Below are positions 32,747 through 44,533 of a stretch of 64,000 nt of DNA, one piece after another. Location of the stretch: positions 32,868-96,867 of the forward strand of contig JAJGOT010001033.1 in assembly GCA_022457155.1 (NCBI GenBank). Reading direction: 5' to 3'. The notes under the pieces were generated by a model. It saw only the letters and a program-made list of their open reading frames with translations, searched no databases and had not been told where the DNA came from. The stretch is from Cladopsammia gracilis (taxonomy: Eukaryota; Cnidaria; Anthozoa; Scleractinia; Dendrophylliidae). How positions within the stretch are numbered: the stretch's first letter is position 1; the number at the start of each line of letters is the position of its first letter. The position numbers and the translations under genes were made by a program.

Positions 32747-33685
32747 CTAACTCGTTGAACAGAGAAGTTGTCTGATTGTGTCCTTCACTGCTTGCCTTAC
32801 TTCATTCATCTTCCAACAGTACACGATTGGGTTTAATGATGAGTTTAAGCTGACTATAGTTATCAGAAACTTGCGAGCAATAAACACAGATGAAGACAGT
32901 CCTATTTGAGTTATCAAAGCCTCCACTATACCAAACGGAAAATAACAGACAACTAATGTCAACTGCACCCACAGAGCACTGGACACTGCCTTTCTGTATC
33001 GCGCAATGTTCAGTTGAATTCCCGCATGGCTCGGTTTTTCTTTATCAGTGTTGTCCTGTTCATGAATTTGATGTTGACGGACAGTGAGGAAAATTTTTGC
33101 ATAAGTGACAATTGAGATCAATAGACACAGCGATATAATTATGAAACTACACCATAAAGTTATAAGGTACTTCCAAAAGTGCATTGTGGTGGCTACAATG
33201 GACAGAACCCAAAAAACAGTAACCGTTAGATATATCCGCTTCAAAGTTACAACTTGTCTGTATCTGAGCCTCAATAATAAGGCGAGAAGTCTGTCCACGC
33301 TTATTGCAGCCATTGTCATCAAAGATACACCACACAAAATGTAGCCCATGGTAAAACCTGTAACAAAAATGTAGCGACAAACATTCCATCGTTCGTTCAC
33401 AACAGACATCAAATAAGCAACACGAAGAGGCTCCACAATGATGCCAACACAAAGATCAGTTGTCGCTAAGTTACGATACAAGAGTTTGGACAGCGAATGA
33501 AGTGAAGTCTCCTTGTGAAGGGCAACAAGGATCAGAGTATTCCCCAGAAATGCAGTGATGGACAGAAAAAGCTTCAGCACGGAAAGAAAGATCAGCTGAT
33601 TGTGTACCCCTGCAGTTAATCCTGCCGAGCAAAACAGTTCTAACATTTCCTGGCTTGCATCTCCTGTAAAGTTGGTTATCGCCAT
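32747..33685 (-). CDS. rhodopsin-like GPCR, minus-strand gene 1
   Basis: A complete single-exon receptor of 312 residues, ATG at 33685. Seven hydrophobic segments lie at about 28-54, 65-90, 103-128, 146-169, 176-200, 232-256 and 267-289. Class A landmarks: GN at 48-49 (TM1), LATTD with D77 (TM2), C103 (start of TM3), DRL at 131-133 in place of DRY, W159 (TM4), Y195 (TM5), CYFP at 247-250 in place of CWxP, NPIVY at 285-289. N5 in NFT is a glycosylation site. The second extracellular loop is only a few residues long, as in the melanocortin/adenosine-like group that is expanded in cnidarians. Helix 8 ends with Cys for lipidation. Ligand and G protein unknown. Confidence 0.9.
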   Translation of the reverse strand: MAITNFTGDASQEMLELFCSAGLTAGVHNQLIFLSVLKLFLSITAFLGNTLILVALHKETSLHSLSKLLYRNLATTDLCVGIIVEPLRVAYLMSVVNERWNVCRYIFVTGFTMGYILCGVSLMTMAAISVDRLLALLLRLRYRQVVTLKRIYLTVTVFWVLSIVATTMHFWKYLITLWCSFIIISLCLLISIVTYAKIFLTVRQHQIHEQDNTDKEKPSHAGIQLNIARYRKAVSSALWVQLTLVVCYFPFGIVEALITQIGLSSSVFIARKFLITIVSLNSSLNPIVYCWKMNEVRQAVKDTIRQLLCSTS

Positions 33686-34076
33686 TTTGCTGAAGTGTTA
33701 GTGCGTGTGCTCTTCAGTGACAGTGTCAACAACCCAAACATGTCAATTAATATGCGTGTTAATTCTATGTCCTATGTCAGTTTTGATAACCAGGAGTCAC
33801 TTTAAAGAAAATATTAAGATGCCAAAGAAAAAATACTATACGTTTTTTTTTAGCTTCCGTCCACAATAATGTTGGTTATCGGCGTTTTCGGCATATCACT
33901 GCAATGAAAGTAGATCTGCTCTGTGCTGTTAAATTAACTCGCTTCTTTATAACAACATCTGTCTTAATAAGTATACACGCCAAATATAGTGCTTGGTAAT
34001 TGTTTGCCCTTTGTTAAATTTCATAGCCAGCAAGGAGTTTTCTAAAACAAAAAATAATTATAATAATAATAATAAC

Positions 34077-34110
<34 letters not shown>

Positions 34111-35533
34111 TGGGATTCTGTTTAATTGGTTGTGAATATTGTCATTAAAATACACGTAGATAGATAAGCAACGTTGTATGTAAGTCCAAGTCTTAAAAAC
34201 ACACGTATGCTGAGACTACGATAGACAACATTCGGTATTTTCAAATGTTGCTGCCTCTGCATTGTTAAGTATGGTTTGTCGAGGTATTAAATGAAATTGA
34301 TGTGATGCAGTGTTTCTGCTTTATCAGTCAATAAAGTAGATGTATATGTAGATGAACTGTCGCTTATCTCTTCCACCTGGCTGGTCCTCTTCTAAGATCT
34401 TTGAAGACCTCGTGCCCAGGTCTTTGTTGGCCGTCAACAGGAGCCCATCAAACATTTCATTTTTCATTAATACACATGCTATGACTGTAAAATAAAAGCT
34501 CGCTACAGATATTTAATTTGACAATATTTTTTGGTCTTTTGAGTAGAATTTTATGGCAACTATATTTATATGCGCCTTCTCAGCGCGTGCCGCTTATTAT
34601 TTGATAATAGTCGCGGTTATACGAAACAACTTTTACCTCGGTAAATTAGGGTTTTCCGATTTGGAGAAACGGAGCAACTTTTTCCGCGTCGTTTATAATC
34701 GAACATAAACAGAATGCATTGTTACAATCTCACGAGAGATGCTACGTCCGTATTAAATAGAATACATTTCCACAACTTTTGCTTTATTCGTGAAACTTCC
34801 TTTTGTTGAAATCGTTTTTGTGTTTTGAAATTTAAAGAGTTAAGCGTTGGTGAGCCCTAGTTTTTACTGGCGATGCAAGCACAAACGCAAGCCTATAGGC
34901 GCATGTACAAGAAACCTTAATATTTCGCCGTGAAGTCGAACTTGAAATTAGTAAGCACAAGTACAAAAGCAACGATCAAAATATTTTGATCCTTGTGCTT
35001 GCGTTTATGATTGCGCCGCACGAGAAAATGAATAACACAAGCGCGAGGAAAAAGCAATGATTCTGGTATAATTTTAATTTTTTTTTAGACAAACCAAATT
35101 AGGTTCAGTTCGGAAATCATGATCCGCAGGTAATTTGTGAATCATTATTTTGCTTGCGTTCGAGTTTTTGAGCCGCTGCGGTGATGTTCGCTTTACCTTC
35201 ATGCAAAATCAAAACGTTTGCGAATAAGCACAAGTTGTGCAAGCATAAGATCAAGCACACCCTGAATATTTGGAAGCGAAGAAAGCTCATCCTAATTGGC
35301 AAAATAGACATTGTTTAAACGTTAGGTTTATCAAAACTAATTTACAGCGCCTCGTTATTGCCAATGCCGAATGGTCTTAAAAACACACGTATGATGAGAC
35401 TTCGATAGACAACATTCGGTATTTTCTGATGTTTCTGCCTCATTTTTTTTATTGTTATTTACAGTTTGCGATTATCAGTATATAGCTTACGCGTTTTTTA
35501 TATTTTACATCTTTTTGACAATTATTACCGCGT
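33686..35533. repeat. upstream DNA shared with minus-strand gene 3
   Basis: Most of 33720-34640 is homologous to 39300-40670 upstream of the other intact minus-strand gene: shared pieces include AACCAGGAGTCACTTTAAAG, CACGCCAAATATAGTGCTTG, CTTAAAAACACACG, CCCAGGTCTTTGTTGGCCGT and CCTTCTCAGCGCGTGCCGCT. A second copy of the CTTAAAAACACACGTATG block is at 35375. An (AAT)n microsatellite lies at 34053-34109. A decayed second copy of the gene's start region (GTTGGTTATCGGCGTTTT) is near 33873. The remainder, 34640-35370, has no recognised content. Confidence 0.7.
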
Positions 35534-36476
35534 TCAAGCGGTAGAGATATTCGTTGAACAGCAAAGTTGTCTGATTGTGTCCTTTACTGCTTGCCTTACT
35601 TCATTCATCTTCCAACAGTACACAATTGGGTTTAATGACGAGTTTAAGTAAACTAAAGTTACCATAAACTCACGAACAATAAACACAGATGAAGAGAGTC
35701 CCATTTGAGTTATCAAACCTTCCACAACACCTTCCGGCAGATAACAAAAAAATAATGTCATCTGTACCCACAGTGCACTGGACACTGCCTTTCTGTATCG
35801 AGCGACGTTCAGTGGAATTTCTTGGCTCGGATGTTCTTGATTAATGTTGTCCTGTACATGAATTTCATGATTACGGAGAGTGAGGAAAATTTTTGTATAA
35901 GAGACAATTGAGATCCCTAGACACAGCAATATAGCTATGTAGCTACACCATACAGTTATAAGGTACTTCCAAAAGTGCATTGTTGTGGCTACAATGGACA
36001 TAACCCAAAAAGCAGTAACCGTTACATATATCCGCTTCAAAGTTACAAGTTGTCTGTATCTGAGCTCAATAACAAGGCGAGAAGTCTGTCCACGCTTATT
36101 GCAGTCATTGTCAACAAAGACACACCACACAAAATATAGCCAGTGGTAAAACAAGTAACAAAAGCGTGGCGACAAATATTCCATCGTTCGTTTACCACAG
36201 ACAACAAATAAGCAACACGAAGAGGCTGCGCAATGATACCAACACAGAGATCAGTTGTCGCTAGGGTGCGATACAAGAGTTTGGACGGCGAGTGAAGTGA
36301 AGTCTCCTTATGAAGGGCAACTAGGATCAGAGTATTCTCCAGAAATGCAGTGATGGACAGAAAAATGTTCAGCACGGAAAGAAAGATCAGTTGATTGTGT
36401 ACACCTGCAGTTAATTCTGCCGAGCAAAACATTTCGAACATTTCCTGGCTTGCATCCCCAGTGAAGTAGGTTTAAT
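35534..36476 (-). pseudogene. rhodopsin-like GPCR, minus-strand gene 2, disrupted
   Basis: Homologous along its length to the neighbouring receptors, but broken twice. First, one C is missing near 36066 compared with minus-strand gene 3 (GAGCTCAAT against GAGCTCCAAT), shifting frame right after the DRL region, so TM4-TM7 lie in another frame (about 35534-36064). Second, the start is lost: codons before GDASQEMFEMF are replaced by sequence matching the non-coding start-like repeat found 190 bp upstream of gene 3, with a stop (TAA) in frame. Otherwise the sequence is well preserved (NPIVY, CYLP, DRL), so the loss appears recent. A sequencing error could explain the single-base change but not the missing start. 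Confidence 0.85.
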
Positions 36477-38292
36477 CGGCATATTACTGCAATGAAAGTA
36501 GGTTGTGCTCACTGTGCTTTTTAACTTATCTCGCTTCTTTATAAGAACACCTGTCTGAATGGGGGCATTGCGGTTTTCGGTTTTATTGTTTTGGTCATTT
36601 TTGGGATCAATCTGTAAAGCGCCATTGGACAGTGATGGAAATGGCACTATCATGAAATAATTCTTTTAATATTACTATTTTTGTACTTAAAATATTTGCT
36701 TTATCGTGTTATCGTTTTTGATATCCGATGAGGGACCAGTCATTTTTTTAGCAGCGAACTGGAAGGCCGCTCCGATTCATAAGTTTCGCCAGAAAATTGG
36801 TGCCCTCCCCCACTAACGCCCCCCCCCCCCCCCCCCCCCCCCACGTTTGCATTTTAAAAAAATTGGCCCTTCTAAATAATCGGCCGGTTCTAAGTCACAC
36901 CGAATCCAACACATACTACAGCCCAAACTATACCCTCAAACTTGTCATCAATCTTAATCAAAACAATCGGCCGATCCACGTGGCTCATTTGAGCGGAGTC
37001 CCTGTGGCACGGTGTCCACCTGTGTAACTACTATTCCCTCCATGCCCTCATTTGGGTTCCAGTTCTTCCAATATCATCTTCCTGCGTGTTCCCCCATGGG
37101 CTCTGAAGGTCATTGCACATCAATTCTACGCCCCAAAATTCGTATTCCTCAAACCAATTTTACACTTATTGATAACATCACAAAAAGTAGATGATATGCG
37201 GGTTATATGCCGGTCTAACTGGTGGCTTTAGCATGATAAAAAAGGCCATGTTTGTTTAGCCTAATTATAACTTCATCGGGAAGTTCCAATTTGCACCTGC
37301 AGATACATGGTCCGCGCAAAAACATGAACAAAATGTTTAATCCAAAAGTTAAAATATTTTTGTTTTTGGTTGTGTTTGTAGTATCGATTGAAAATCAAAT
37401 TTCCGTTCCTTTTAACTAGTTTGGTGAGTTTGTAGATGCCGTTCTCGTTTCTCATATGTTTAGTTACCTTTGAATACTTGTCTGACTTCGCTGTATATGT
37501 AAAGCAGATCTTGAAAATAAATTAAAAATAGAAAAACATTGAAGAACAGAGCGAAAATTGTAGACAACCAGCCACATAGCATCAGCTTTTAAGGTCAGGT
37601 TGATGCCGCTTGGTGTGAAAATCTTCTTTATTTTCCTTTATGGACGCGATAAATTGTTTTATTTTCAAAATTACGAATTTTCCAGTGTTTTGAATAACGA
37701 CGCCTGAATAACAAATAATGGACAAAGAAGAAAATTTCCAACCTTTGTACATCGAAGTTCACAAGTTTCCCTGCAAAACTTAATTGCTTTCGCTGTTTGT
37801 CCCGAATTGTGGTAGGCCGTCAAATTTTACTCTTCCTCCTGGGCTTAGTGATAGCTATATCCATTGCATGAATCGCTATTCGGCGGATAAAGTATAATCA
37901 AATTAATACACCTCATCCGCTAGATAACGATTTATCTCAGTACTGAATAAGGCTGATCCGCCGCTCTTTCAACAACTGCAGCGTGGTGGTGGGCGACAAG
38001 AGACCGTTTTCAGGTAAAAGTAGAATTTCTCAGAAATAAAATCGACACCTCAGAAAACCTGATACTTAAACCATATATTTATTGCTGTTTTTACACTGAT
38101 AGGGATTTAAAATGCTCAACAGTGAAAGAAAATATACTAGATACTCCTGTGTCCTGGTGCTATTAAAGGTAAAGTTAAGCACTAGTTGCAATTCTGACTT
38201 TCAGTTTATACTTTACAAACCTCAAGGGGAAAGGGTACATTACAATGTTCTATGTTACCGCGTTCAAGATATTGCCTTACACGAAACAAATA
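36477..38292. other. spacer between receptor genes, no gene
   Basis: Holds a poly-C tract of 24 at 36819-36842 and otherwise unrecognised AT-rich DNA. From about 38100 it is homologous to the 3' flank of minus-strand gene 1 (shared GCACTAGTTGCAATTCTGAC). Confidence 0.5.
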
Positions 38293-39228
38293 CTAACTCC
38301 TTGAACAGCAAAGTTGTCTGATTGTGTCTTTCGCTGCTTTCCTTACTTCATTCATCTTCCAACAGTACACAATTGGGTTTAATGACGAGTTTAAGTAAAC
38401 TAACGTGACCATAAACTCACGAACAATAAACACAGATGAAGAGAGTCCCATTTGAGTTATCGAACCCTCCACTACACCTTCTGGCAGATAACAAAAAAAT
38501 AATGTCATCTGCACCCACAGTGCACTGGACACTGCCTTTCTGTATCGAGCTATGTTCAGTGGAATTCCTTGGCTTCGTTGTTCTTGATTAATGTTGTCCT
38601 GTACATGAATTTGATGATGACGGAGAGTGACGAAAATTTTTATGTAAGAGACAACTGAAATCACTAGACACAGCAAAATTGCTATGTAGCTACACCATAC
38701 AGTTATAAGGTACTTCCAAAAGTGCATTGTTGTGGCTACAATGGACATAACCCAAAAAACAGTAACCGTTTGATATATCCGCTTCAAAGATACAACTTGT
38801 CTGTATCTGAGCTCCAATAACAAGGCGAGGAGTCTGTCCACGCTTATTGCAGTCATTGTCAACAAAGACACACCACACAAAATATAGCTTGCGGTAAAAC
38901 AAACAACAAAAGCGTGGCGACAAATATTCCATCGTTCGTTTACCACAGACAACAAATAAGCAACACGAAGAGGCTCCGCAATAATGCTAACACAGAGATC
39001 AGTTGTCGCTAGGGTACGATACAAAAGTTTGGACGGCGGATGAAGTGAAGTCTCCTTATGAAGGGCAACTAGGATCAGAGTATTCCCCAGAAATGCAGTG
39101 ATGGACAGAAAAATGTTCAGCACGGAAAGAAAGATCAGCTGATTGTGTACCCCTGTAGTTAATTCTGCCGAGCAAAACAGTTCGAACGTTTCCTGGCTTC
39201 CATCTCCAGTAAAGTTGTTTTTTGCCAT
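38293..39228 (-). CDS. rhodopsin-like GPCR, minus-strand gene 3
   Basis: Complete single-exon receptor of 311 residues, ATG at 39228 in the context AAAATGGC. Same layout as minus-strand gene 1: glycosylation site NFT at 5-7, GNTLILVAL in TM1, LATTD in TM2, ICRHAF at the start of TM3, DRLLAL after TM3, CYLPEG in TM6 and NPIVYCWK in TM7. It is closest to the pseudogene 2 kb downstream. The upstream flank carries a MITE insertion at 39950-40240 that is absent from the equivalent flank of gene 1, and the expected spacing to the shared CTTAAAAACACACG block is enlarged accordingly. Ligand unknown. Confidence 0.9.
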   Translation of the reverse strand: MAKNNFTGDGSQETFELFCSAELTTGVHNQLIFLSVLNIFLSITAFLGNTLILVALHKETSLHPPSKLLYRTLATTDLCVSIIAEPLRVAYLLSVVNERWNICRHAFVVCFTASYILCGVSLLTMTAISVDRLLALLLELRYRQVVSLKRIYQTVTVFWVMSIVATTMHFWKYLITVWCSYIAILLCLVISVVSYIKIFVTLRHHQIHVQDNINQEQRSQGIPLNIARYRKAVSSALWVQMTLFFCYLPEGVVEGSITQMGLSSSVFIVREFMVTLVYLNSSLNPIVYCWKMNEVRKAAKDTIRQLCCSRS

Positions 39229-39949
39229 TTTACTGTAGTATCAGTGCGTGTGCACTTCAGTGACAGACATATCGCTTCTGTGTAAGAAAGGAAGTTTTAA
39301 CAACCCAAACGTGACAATTAATATACATGTTAATTTCATGCCCTATGTCAATTTTGATAACCAGGAGTCACTTTAAAGAAAATATTAAGATGCCGCACAA
39401 AAAATACTGTACTTTTTTTAGCTTCTGTCCCCAGTAAAGTTGGTTATCGATATATTACTGCAATGAAAGTAGGTGTGCTCTGTGCTGTTAAGTTTATTAG
39501 CTTCTTTAGAACGATGACACAAGAGTTATGTAAGAAATTAGCTGGAAATAATGAATATTTAGTAGTGAAGTAGAAAATGACATTTTTTGATTACTAAGTG
39601 CGAAACCCCCTTTTTCCTTAAGTAAATAAGACTAAAAGCAATTATCCCAAAGTGATTTAAAATAAGATAATTGTAGAAAAACATATAAGCATGTATGCAA
39701 TGTCCAAATATAAGACATGTTAAGAAAAACAATGTGATTTTCATAGAAACTTAATTATGATTTATGTGAGTAAAAAAAGCTTGTATCTTTTAGCAAGTTA
39801 AAGCTATAAAACATAAGATATATTCGCATGTAAGAATGATCAATTATGTATACTCAATTAACGATAACGTTCTCCCACAATGACATCTGTCTTAATAACG
39901 TACACACGCCAAATATAGTGCTTGGTAATTTGTTGCCCTTTGCATTGTT
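39229..39949. other. proximal upstream region of minus-strand gene 3
   Basis: Contains a start-like repeat near 39430 (CAGTAAAGTTGGTTATCG, matching the gene's own first codons) and sequence shared with the gene 1 flank. A gene-3-specific AT-rich insert of about 350 bp lies at 39520-39870; nothing coding in it. Confidence 0.5.
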
Positions 39950-40240
39950 ACTGCGCCTTTCAATAACATGCGGAATTTGAAATTCAAATCTCCACCAACG
40001 GTTGCGTTATTCCCTGCCGTCAATCATAATTAATACGAAAGCCAACGGACCATGTAAAAAAGAAACAAACAAAATGGATCGAAATCTACCAATCATAATG
40101 CACGGACGTGACCTTCTGAACTCATTGAAATGAAGATCTGTTTCCTGAGAGGTAAGCTATGATGATTGACGGCAGTGTAAAACGCAACCGTTGGTGGAAA
40201 TTTGAATTTCAAATTCCGCATGTTATTGAAAGGCGCAGTA
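39950..40240. mobile_element. MITE with ~75 bp inverted ends and TA target site
   Basis: Left end ACTGCGCCTTTCAATAACAT, right end its complement, with the stem continuing through GGAATTTGAAATTCAAAT and CCACCAACGGTTGCGTT. It is flanked by TA. The homologous flank of minus-strand gene 1 near 34010 reads CCCTTTGTTAAATTT, which is the uninterrupted site (filled: ...GTTA, element, TAAATTT...). The insertion is thus confirmed by a paralogous empty site within the same window. Confidence 0.88.
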
Positions 40241-41131
40241 AATTTACAGTCAGCAGTGAGTTTTCTATTAAAAACAAAGGATTAAAAATGTGAGATTTCT
40301 GTTTAATTTGTTGTGAATATTTTTATTGTTAGAATACACGTAGAGAAATAAGCAACGCCGTATGTAAGTCCAAATCTTAAAAACACACGAATGTTTAGAT
40401 TGTGGGATAGACAGCATTCGGTATTTTATGATGTTTCTGCCTAATTATTTATCCTGGTTGTCACCACCTGGCTAGTTCCCTTCGTGACCGCGTGCCCAGG
40501 TCTTTGTTGGCCGTCAAACATTTCATTTTTCATAAATACACATGCCATGACTGTAAAATAAAAATTAAACTCGCTACAGATATTTAACTGGGCAATATTT
40601 TTTGGTCTTTTGAGTAGGGCTTTTTATGCGCCTTCTCAGCGCGTGCCGCTTATTAATAATATTTGATTCTAATGCAGTAGAATCCAGCTAATTCAAACTC
40701 CCAAGGGAAACATCGCCGTTGGTGTTGAATTTCAAGGGTCTGTTGTTTTTAATTGCGTTCGACGTAGGAGAACGCATAACAATCGCGTCGTTTTTTTTTT
40801 CCCCCGCTGGTTTTATGGTGTCCCGCGGTTATCGATCACGATGCCATTCGATTTCAAGGTTTGGACGCCATCATGGACTGGAGTGAAATTACTTGAGCAG
40901 TGAAAAGATTGCAGGCTCAGAGCTCGTATTCCATGTGCTTTTTAATCCATGAATACGCGCAAGCGTAATGAACGGGTTATCGCTGACGAGGAAAGTTTCA
41001 CTCACATGATCGCTCGTTCGCTCACTCCTTCCATCAGCTGTAAATATGTTTCGTAACAAGAATAACGTGAATCCAGCGATAACAATAACTAATTTGTTGT
41101 AAACGAATAAAAACGGCAATAATTAGCTTAA
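40241..41131. other. distal upstream region of minus-strand gene 3
   Basis: To about 40670 it is homologous to 34090-34640. The rest, about 40680-41131, is unrecognised noncoding DNA. Confidence 0.45.
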
Positions 41132-42066
41132 CTCGTTGAGGACGGTCCCGGCCAAAATCAGTCATAGAAGACTGATGAGACTCCACCGCTTAAAAAAATT
41201 TCAACTTTCTCAATCGCGCGAACATTGCAGTTGTGAATATTGACTAGAAAGTCCTTCAAATTGAGATTCAAATTCAAATTGAGATTACTTTTGAATTTGG
41301 AGAAGAACAAAAATGACCGTTTTTAACGTCATAGAAAAACAACAAAAATCACGTTTTTGCCTTCAGTTTTTTTATTGAAATCATCGTTGCAAATTCAAAA
41401 GTCAACATTCACAGCAAAATTCAGTCCTAGTCCTACCTTAGAAGTGATTTTTTTTTTGCTCTTATTTGTTGCCCGGGCCGAGCTACAGCGTCTCGTTCTA
41501 GTGCATCCTGGCCTTGCCTGGATTTTCAACATCACGACCGCACTGCATGCTGGGAAATAGCGAAAATTTTTGACAGGGCTCGTTCCTTCCCCCACATATT
41601 TCATATTTATACTAAGTCCACAGCCACTCCGACCTACCTACCTATGCCGTGGTAGGTCAAGAAATTCATCAGCAGTGGAGTCCCGAAGCGACTTCGTTTC
41701 GGAGCGGCCATTTTTCCAGTTCTACGAGCAACAAGCCAAACGAAGTACATCACCTTACTCGCTTCTTTGAGAAAGTGGACTCTTCGCTACCTTCACGCTT
41801 AATGATGCTCATCAGGCAGCTACTAAAGATGAAAAATGGCTGTAAACTTACCCAAAGTCGCATACAAACCATATTTGAGCCGTTATGATAGCTCAACAAA
41901 GCAAAAACACTAGGTCAGAATGACGTTTCTAGAAAACTCGAGCCTTCAGTGTTTTAGAACAGCAGCACTTTCCATGGTATCCCCAAATATGGAGTCACGA
42001 AATCCTATGGATCGTTTATATGCAGAAATTCACTCAAAAACGTAAAAAGTCACAGTCCTCAATGAG
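41132..42066 (+). mobile_element. non-autonomous piggyBac-like element, copy 2
   Basis: Flanked by TTAA at 41128-41131 and 42067-42070. Ends: CTCGTTGAGGAC left, GTCCTCAATGAG right (11 of 12 positions pair). Internal sequence is homologous to copy 1 (3791-4594) in inverse orientation, including the coding relic, now on the plus strand as RFFEKVDSSLPSRLMMLIRQ near 41760-41820, split by a frame change. No transposase domain. The terminal repeats differ from copy 1 (CTCATTGAGGAC against CCCATTGACACC) although the subterminal TTTTTACGTTTTTGAG is kept, so two subfamilies are represented. Confidence 0.8.
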
Positions 42067-42347
42067 TTAAAGAAAATCAAAAATCTTTTAAGTTTAATTT
42101 TAAAAAAAAGTATTAAAGTATTAAACCGTTTCAGTGTAAAAACATAAGCTTACCGCAATATTGCGTTACGCGTCAGCATTTCTTATTCACGGGTTGGCTC
42201 TTTTAGGAGCCTTTCATCTCAGTCGTACCTTCTTGTTACCCTAAACTTATAGCGGAGAAATCCTGTTTGGTGTAGAAAGCCACGTTTTTGCGAAGGCGAA
42301 GAGTTTGAAAGCAATTGAAGATAAATTCCAGTGAATTGAGGCGATAC
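42067..42347. other. spacer, nothing recognised
   Basis: Short AT-rich gap between two transposons. Confidence 0.4.
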
Positions 42348-42468
42348 TTAGGCTCGACTACCAGCCGCTGTTTGGGAAACGAGCTCGCGCTCCTCTCCCG
42401 AAAAGACGGCCGTTCTTCTCGGGGAGGCTCAGAGACCGGACGCGAGAAAGCGGCGAAAATCGAGCCTA
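42348..42468. mobile_element. 121-bp hAT-type MITE with 8-bp target duplication
   Basis: The element begins TTAGGCTCGACT and ends TCGAGCCTA, giving a 9-bp inverted repeat TAGGCTCGA; it is flanked by the direct repeat GGCGATAC (42340-42347 and 42469-42476). An 8-bp target duplication and ends of the form YAGG are characteristic of hAT transposons. The interior is GC-rich and has no coding capacity. Confidence 0.75.
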
Positions 42469-42476
42469 GGCGATAC

Positions 42477-42990
42477 GTTTCTCACAATTTTTGAAGCAAT
42501 TCCTGGAACTCTACGGTAAAATAAATTCGATGTTTTATTGCAGATTCACTTTGTTGTATTTATTTAATTGATAGAATGCTGCAGTTTTTAAGAGCTTTTG
42601 TGGAAAATGTGTCAAACTTTTCCAATTCTCGCACGCACTAGTGATAAACATTCAAATCGCCCGCAAGTCGCCATAAACATGGCATTTACGAGCTCCACAC
42701 TAATACCAGCCTTTGTACATGCATTATATGTGACCTCTCACGCGAAAACGATACTAACTGCTTTCCGTTCGAGCCGTTCAAGCCGTTCGCTTGCGGTTTA
42801 TCAGCCGTAATTTGACGAGTGAACTAGGATAACAGAGAATTCTTGGAAGCGCATGGTCTGTATTACCATTTTGACATATGCAAATTTGATGCACCTTTTA
42901 CCGACAACCCCCCTCCACATGCTAATTTTTTTCACATGGCCCCCTCTTAAAATGTAGTTTTATTTAGATGATCCTCCCCCCCCCCCCCCC

Positions 42991-43038
<48 letters not shown>

Positions 43039-43343
43039 TTAAGAAAATGATGTACGTGTGAAACGAAATGCGTCCTCTTCATTCTGCAATGAACGTTAAA
43101 TGTATTAAAACTTTAATACTGATATTGCTGTGATTTCATAATTAAAGTACTACTCGACCTTTTTTTCGTTGACTTTCATAGAGAACTGTTATGAAACATG
43201 CCTCCCTCAGGGGTTTCATTAAGGTTTTTTAAACAGGAGGGCAATGAGTTTGAGCAGGTGGGCACACGATCGAAAGGGCCGAAGAGAAAGAGAGCTGCTT
43301 GAAAGCGAGTTTCTTCGTTGCATACGTTATTCGCCTAACATGT
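42477..43343. other. spacer with simple repeats
   Basis: Includes a poly-C tract at 42976-42990 followed by an (AC)n microsatellite at 42992-43036, about 22 dinucleotides. No gene recognised. Confidence 0.6.
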
Positions 43344-44440
43344 TAGTAGCGGAGCTCTGCGGGCCGAAGGCCCGCGCGGAGCCCCATACTCATAGACTCA
43401 TAGAACTAAACCTATGCCCGTCATTTTTCATAGTCATGGCTAGCGGAATGTTTCGCGGGCGCGTGCGTGTGCCGCCGCCCACCGCCGATGTCATAACATC
43501 CAGGATCTTAGCAATTTTGAAAGCAAACCGAGGCGTACCGAGGCTTTGTTTTTCGCGCGGCCACACAGCCGTGAGCTCGGTAAATGCTTTAGTTGGATTG
43601 TTGTGTTTATCGGAGAATTAAAGTCGTTATTTCCCTGCAGTTTTTTTGCTACTCAAGACAGGGATACTAATTAAGGGATACTCAGAAGCCGCTTTAGTGG
43701 AAAAAGAAGAGCTTTCAGGGATAAAATCTTGCTTCGAGAAACTTCATACGTTTTTATCAATGCAGGGGAGATGTTTGTTTTACGGATTAGCGGAGATTTA
43801 AAGAATTTTCAAGGATTTCCAAGGTAAAAACATTACACTTTTCGATGGGAATTTATGTTGGTATCAATTTCTGACTGACTTTTTCTTTGTGCTCTCGTTA
43901 GTTTGGAGAATTGTTTATAAAACGTGCTTAAATTCAATTATTTTCTTGAATTTCATCGAAGACAGCGCTATAATTGGTACGCGTTTTCCTTTTAAACATA
44001 AGCTTAATTTTATTGAGATTTGAATAACATTTTTCGGAAGAAGATTGTGTTGTGCAATTTTATGTGTTTGTTCATTCATAACATAGGTTGAAAACCGATT
44101 TTATGTAAACAAAACAAGACTTGGATTTCATAGTAACTGTTCTAACTTCACTCGCGTCGCTTTATGACCCCTTACGCAAATCTGTTTGTGTATGTTTTGC
44201 AATTTTGATTTCCAAATCAGTTTCTCGGGCAATTTTTGATACGTATTAAACAGGTGCATTTTATTCGGAAATTAGTCATACTTGTTATTCTAGACCCAGA
44301 AAAAGTTGTTTTTGTGAACTTTTGTACGGTCTAAATGTATTGTGCAGACAATTCTGTTTTTGAGAATTGCTAAAATTGAAAAATAGCCCGGTCGTCAATC
44401 TTAATTCTTGTGCTTCCGACTTTTCACCTTACTTAAGCTT
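43344..44440 (+). repeat. dispersed repeat family B, copy 2
   Basis: Aligns with 7514-8450 in the same orientation (see landmarks there). It includes a perfect GC-rich hairpin, GCGGGCC-GAA-GGCCCGC, at 43359-43375. Reading frames in it are not conserved between copies. Confidence 0.75.
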
Positions 44441-44533
44441 ATCATCGGCTTTCTGTTCAAATAGTGACGCTGTTAGGCTCAGCCTATCTATATATATTAC
44501 CTAAAGTGTGCATTAATCTGGAAAATGTTGCAG

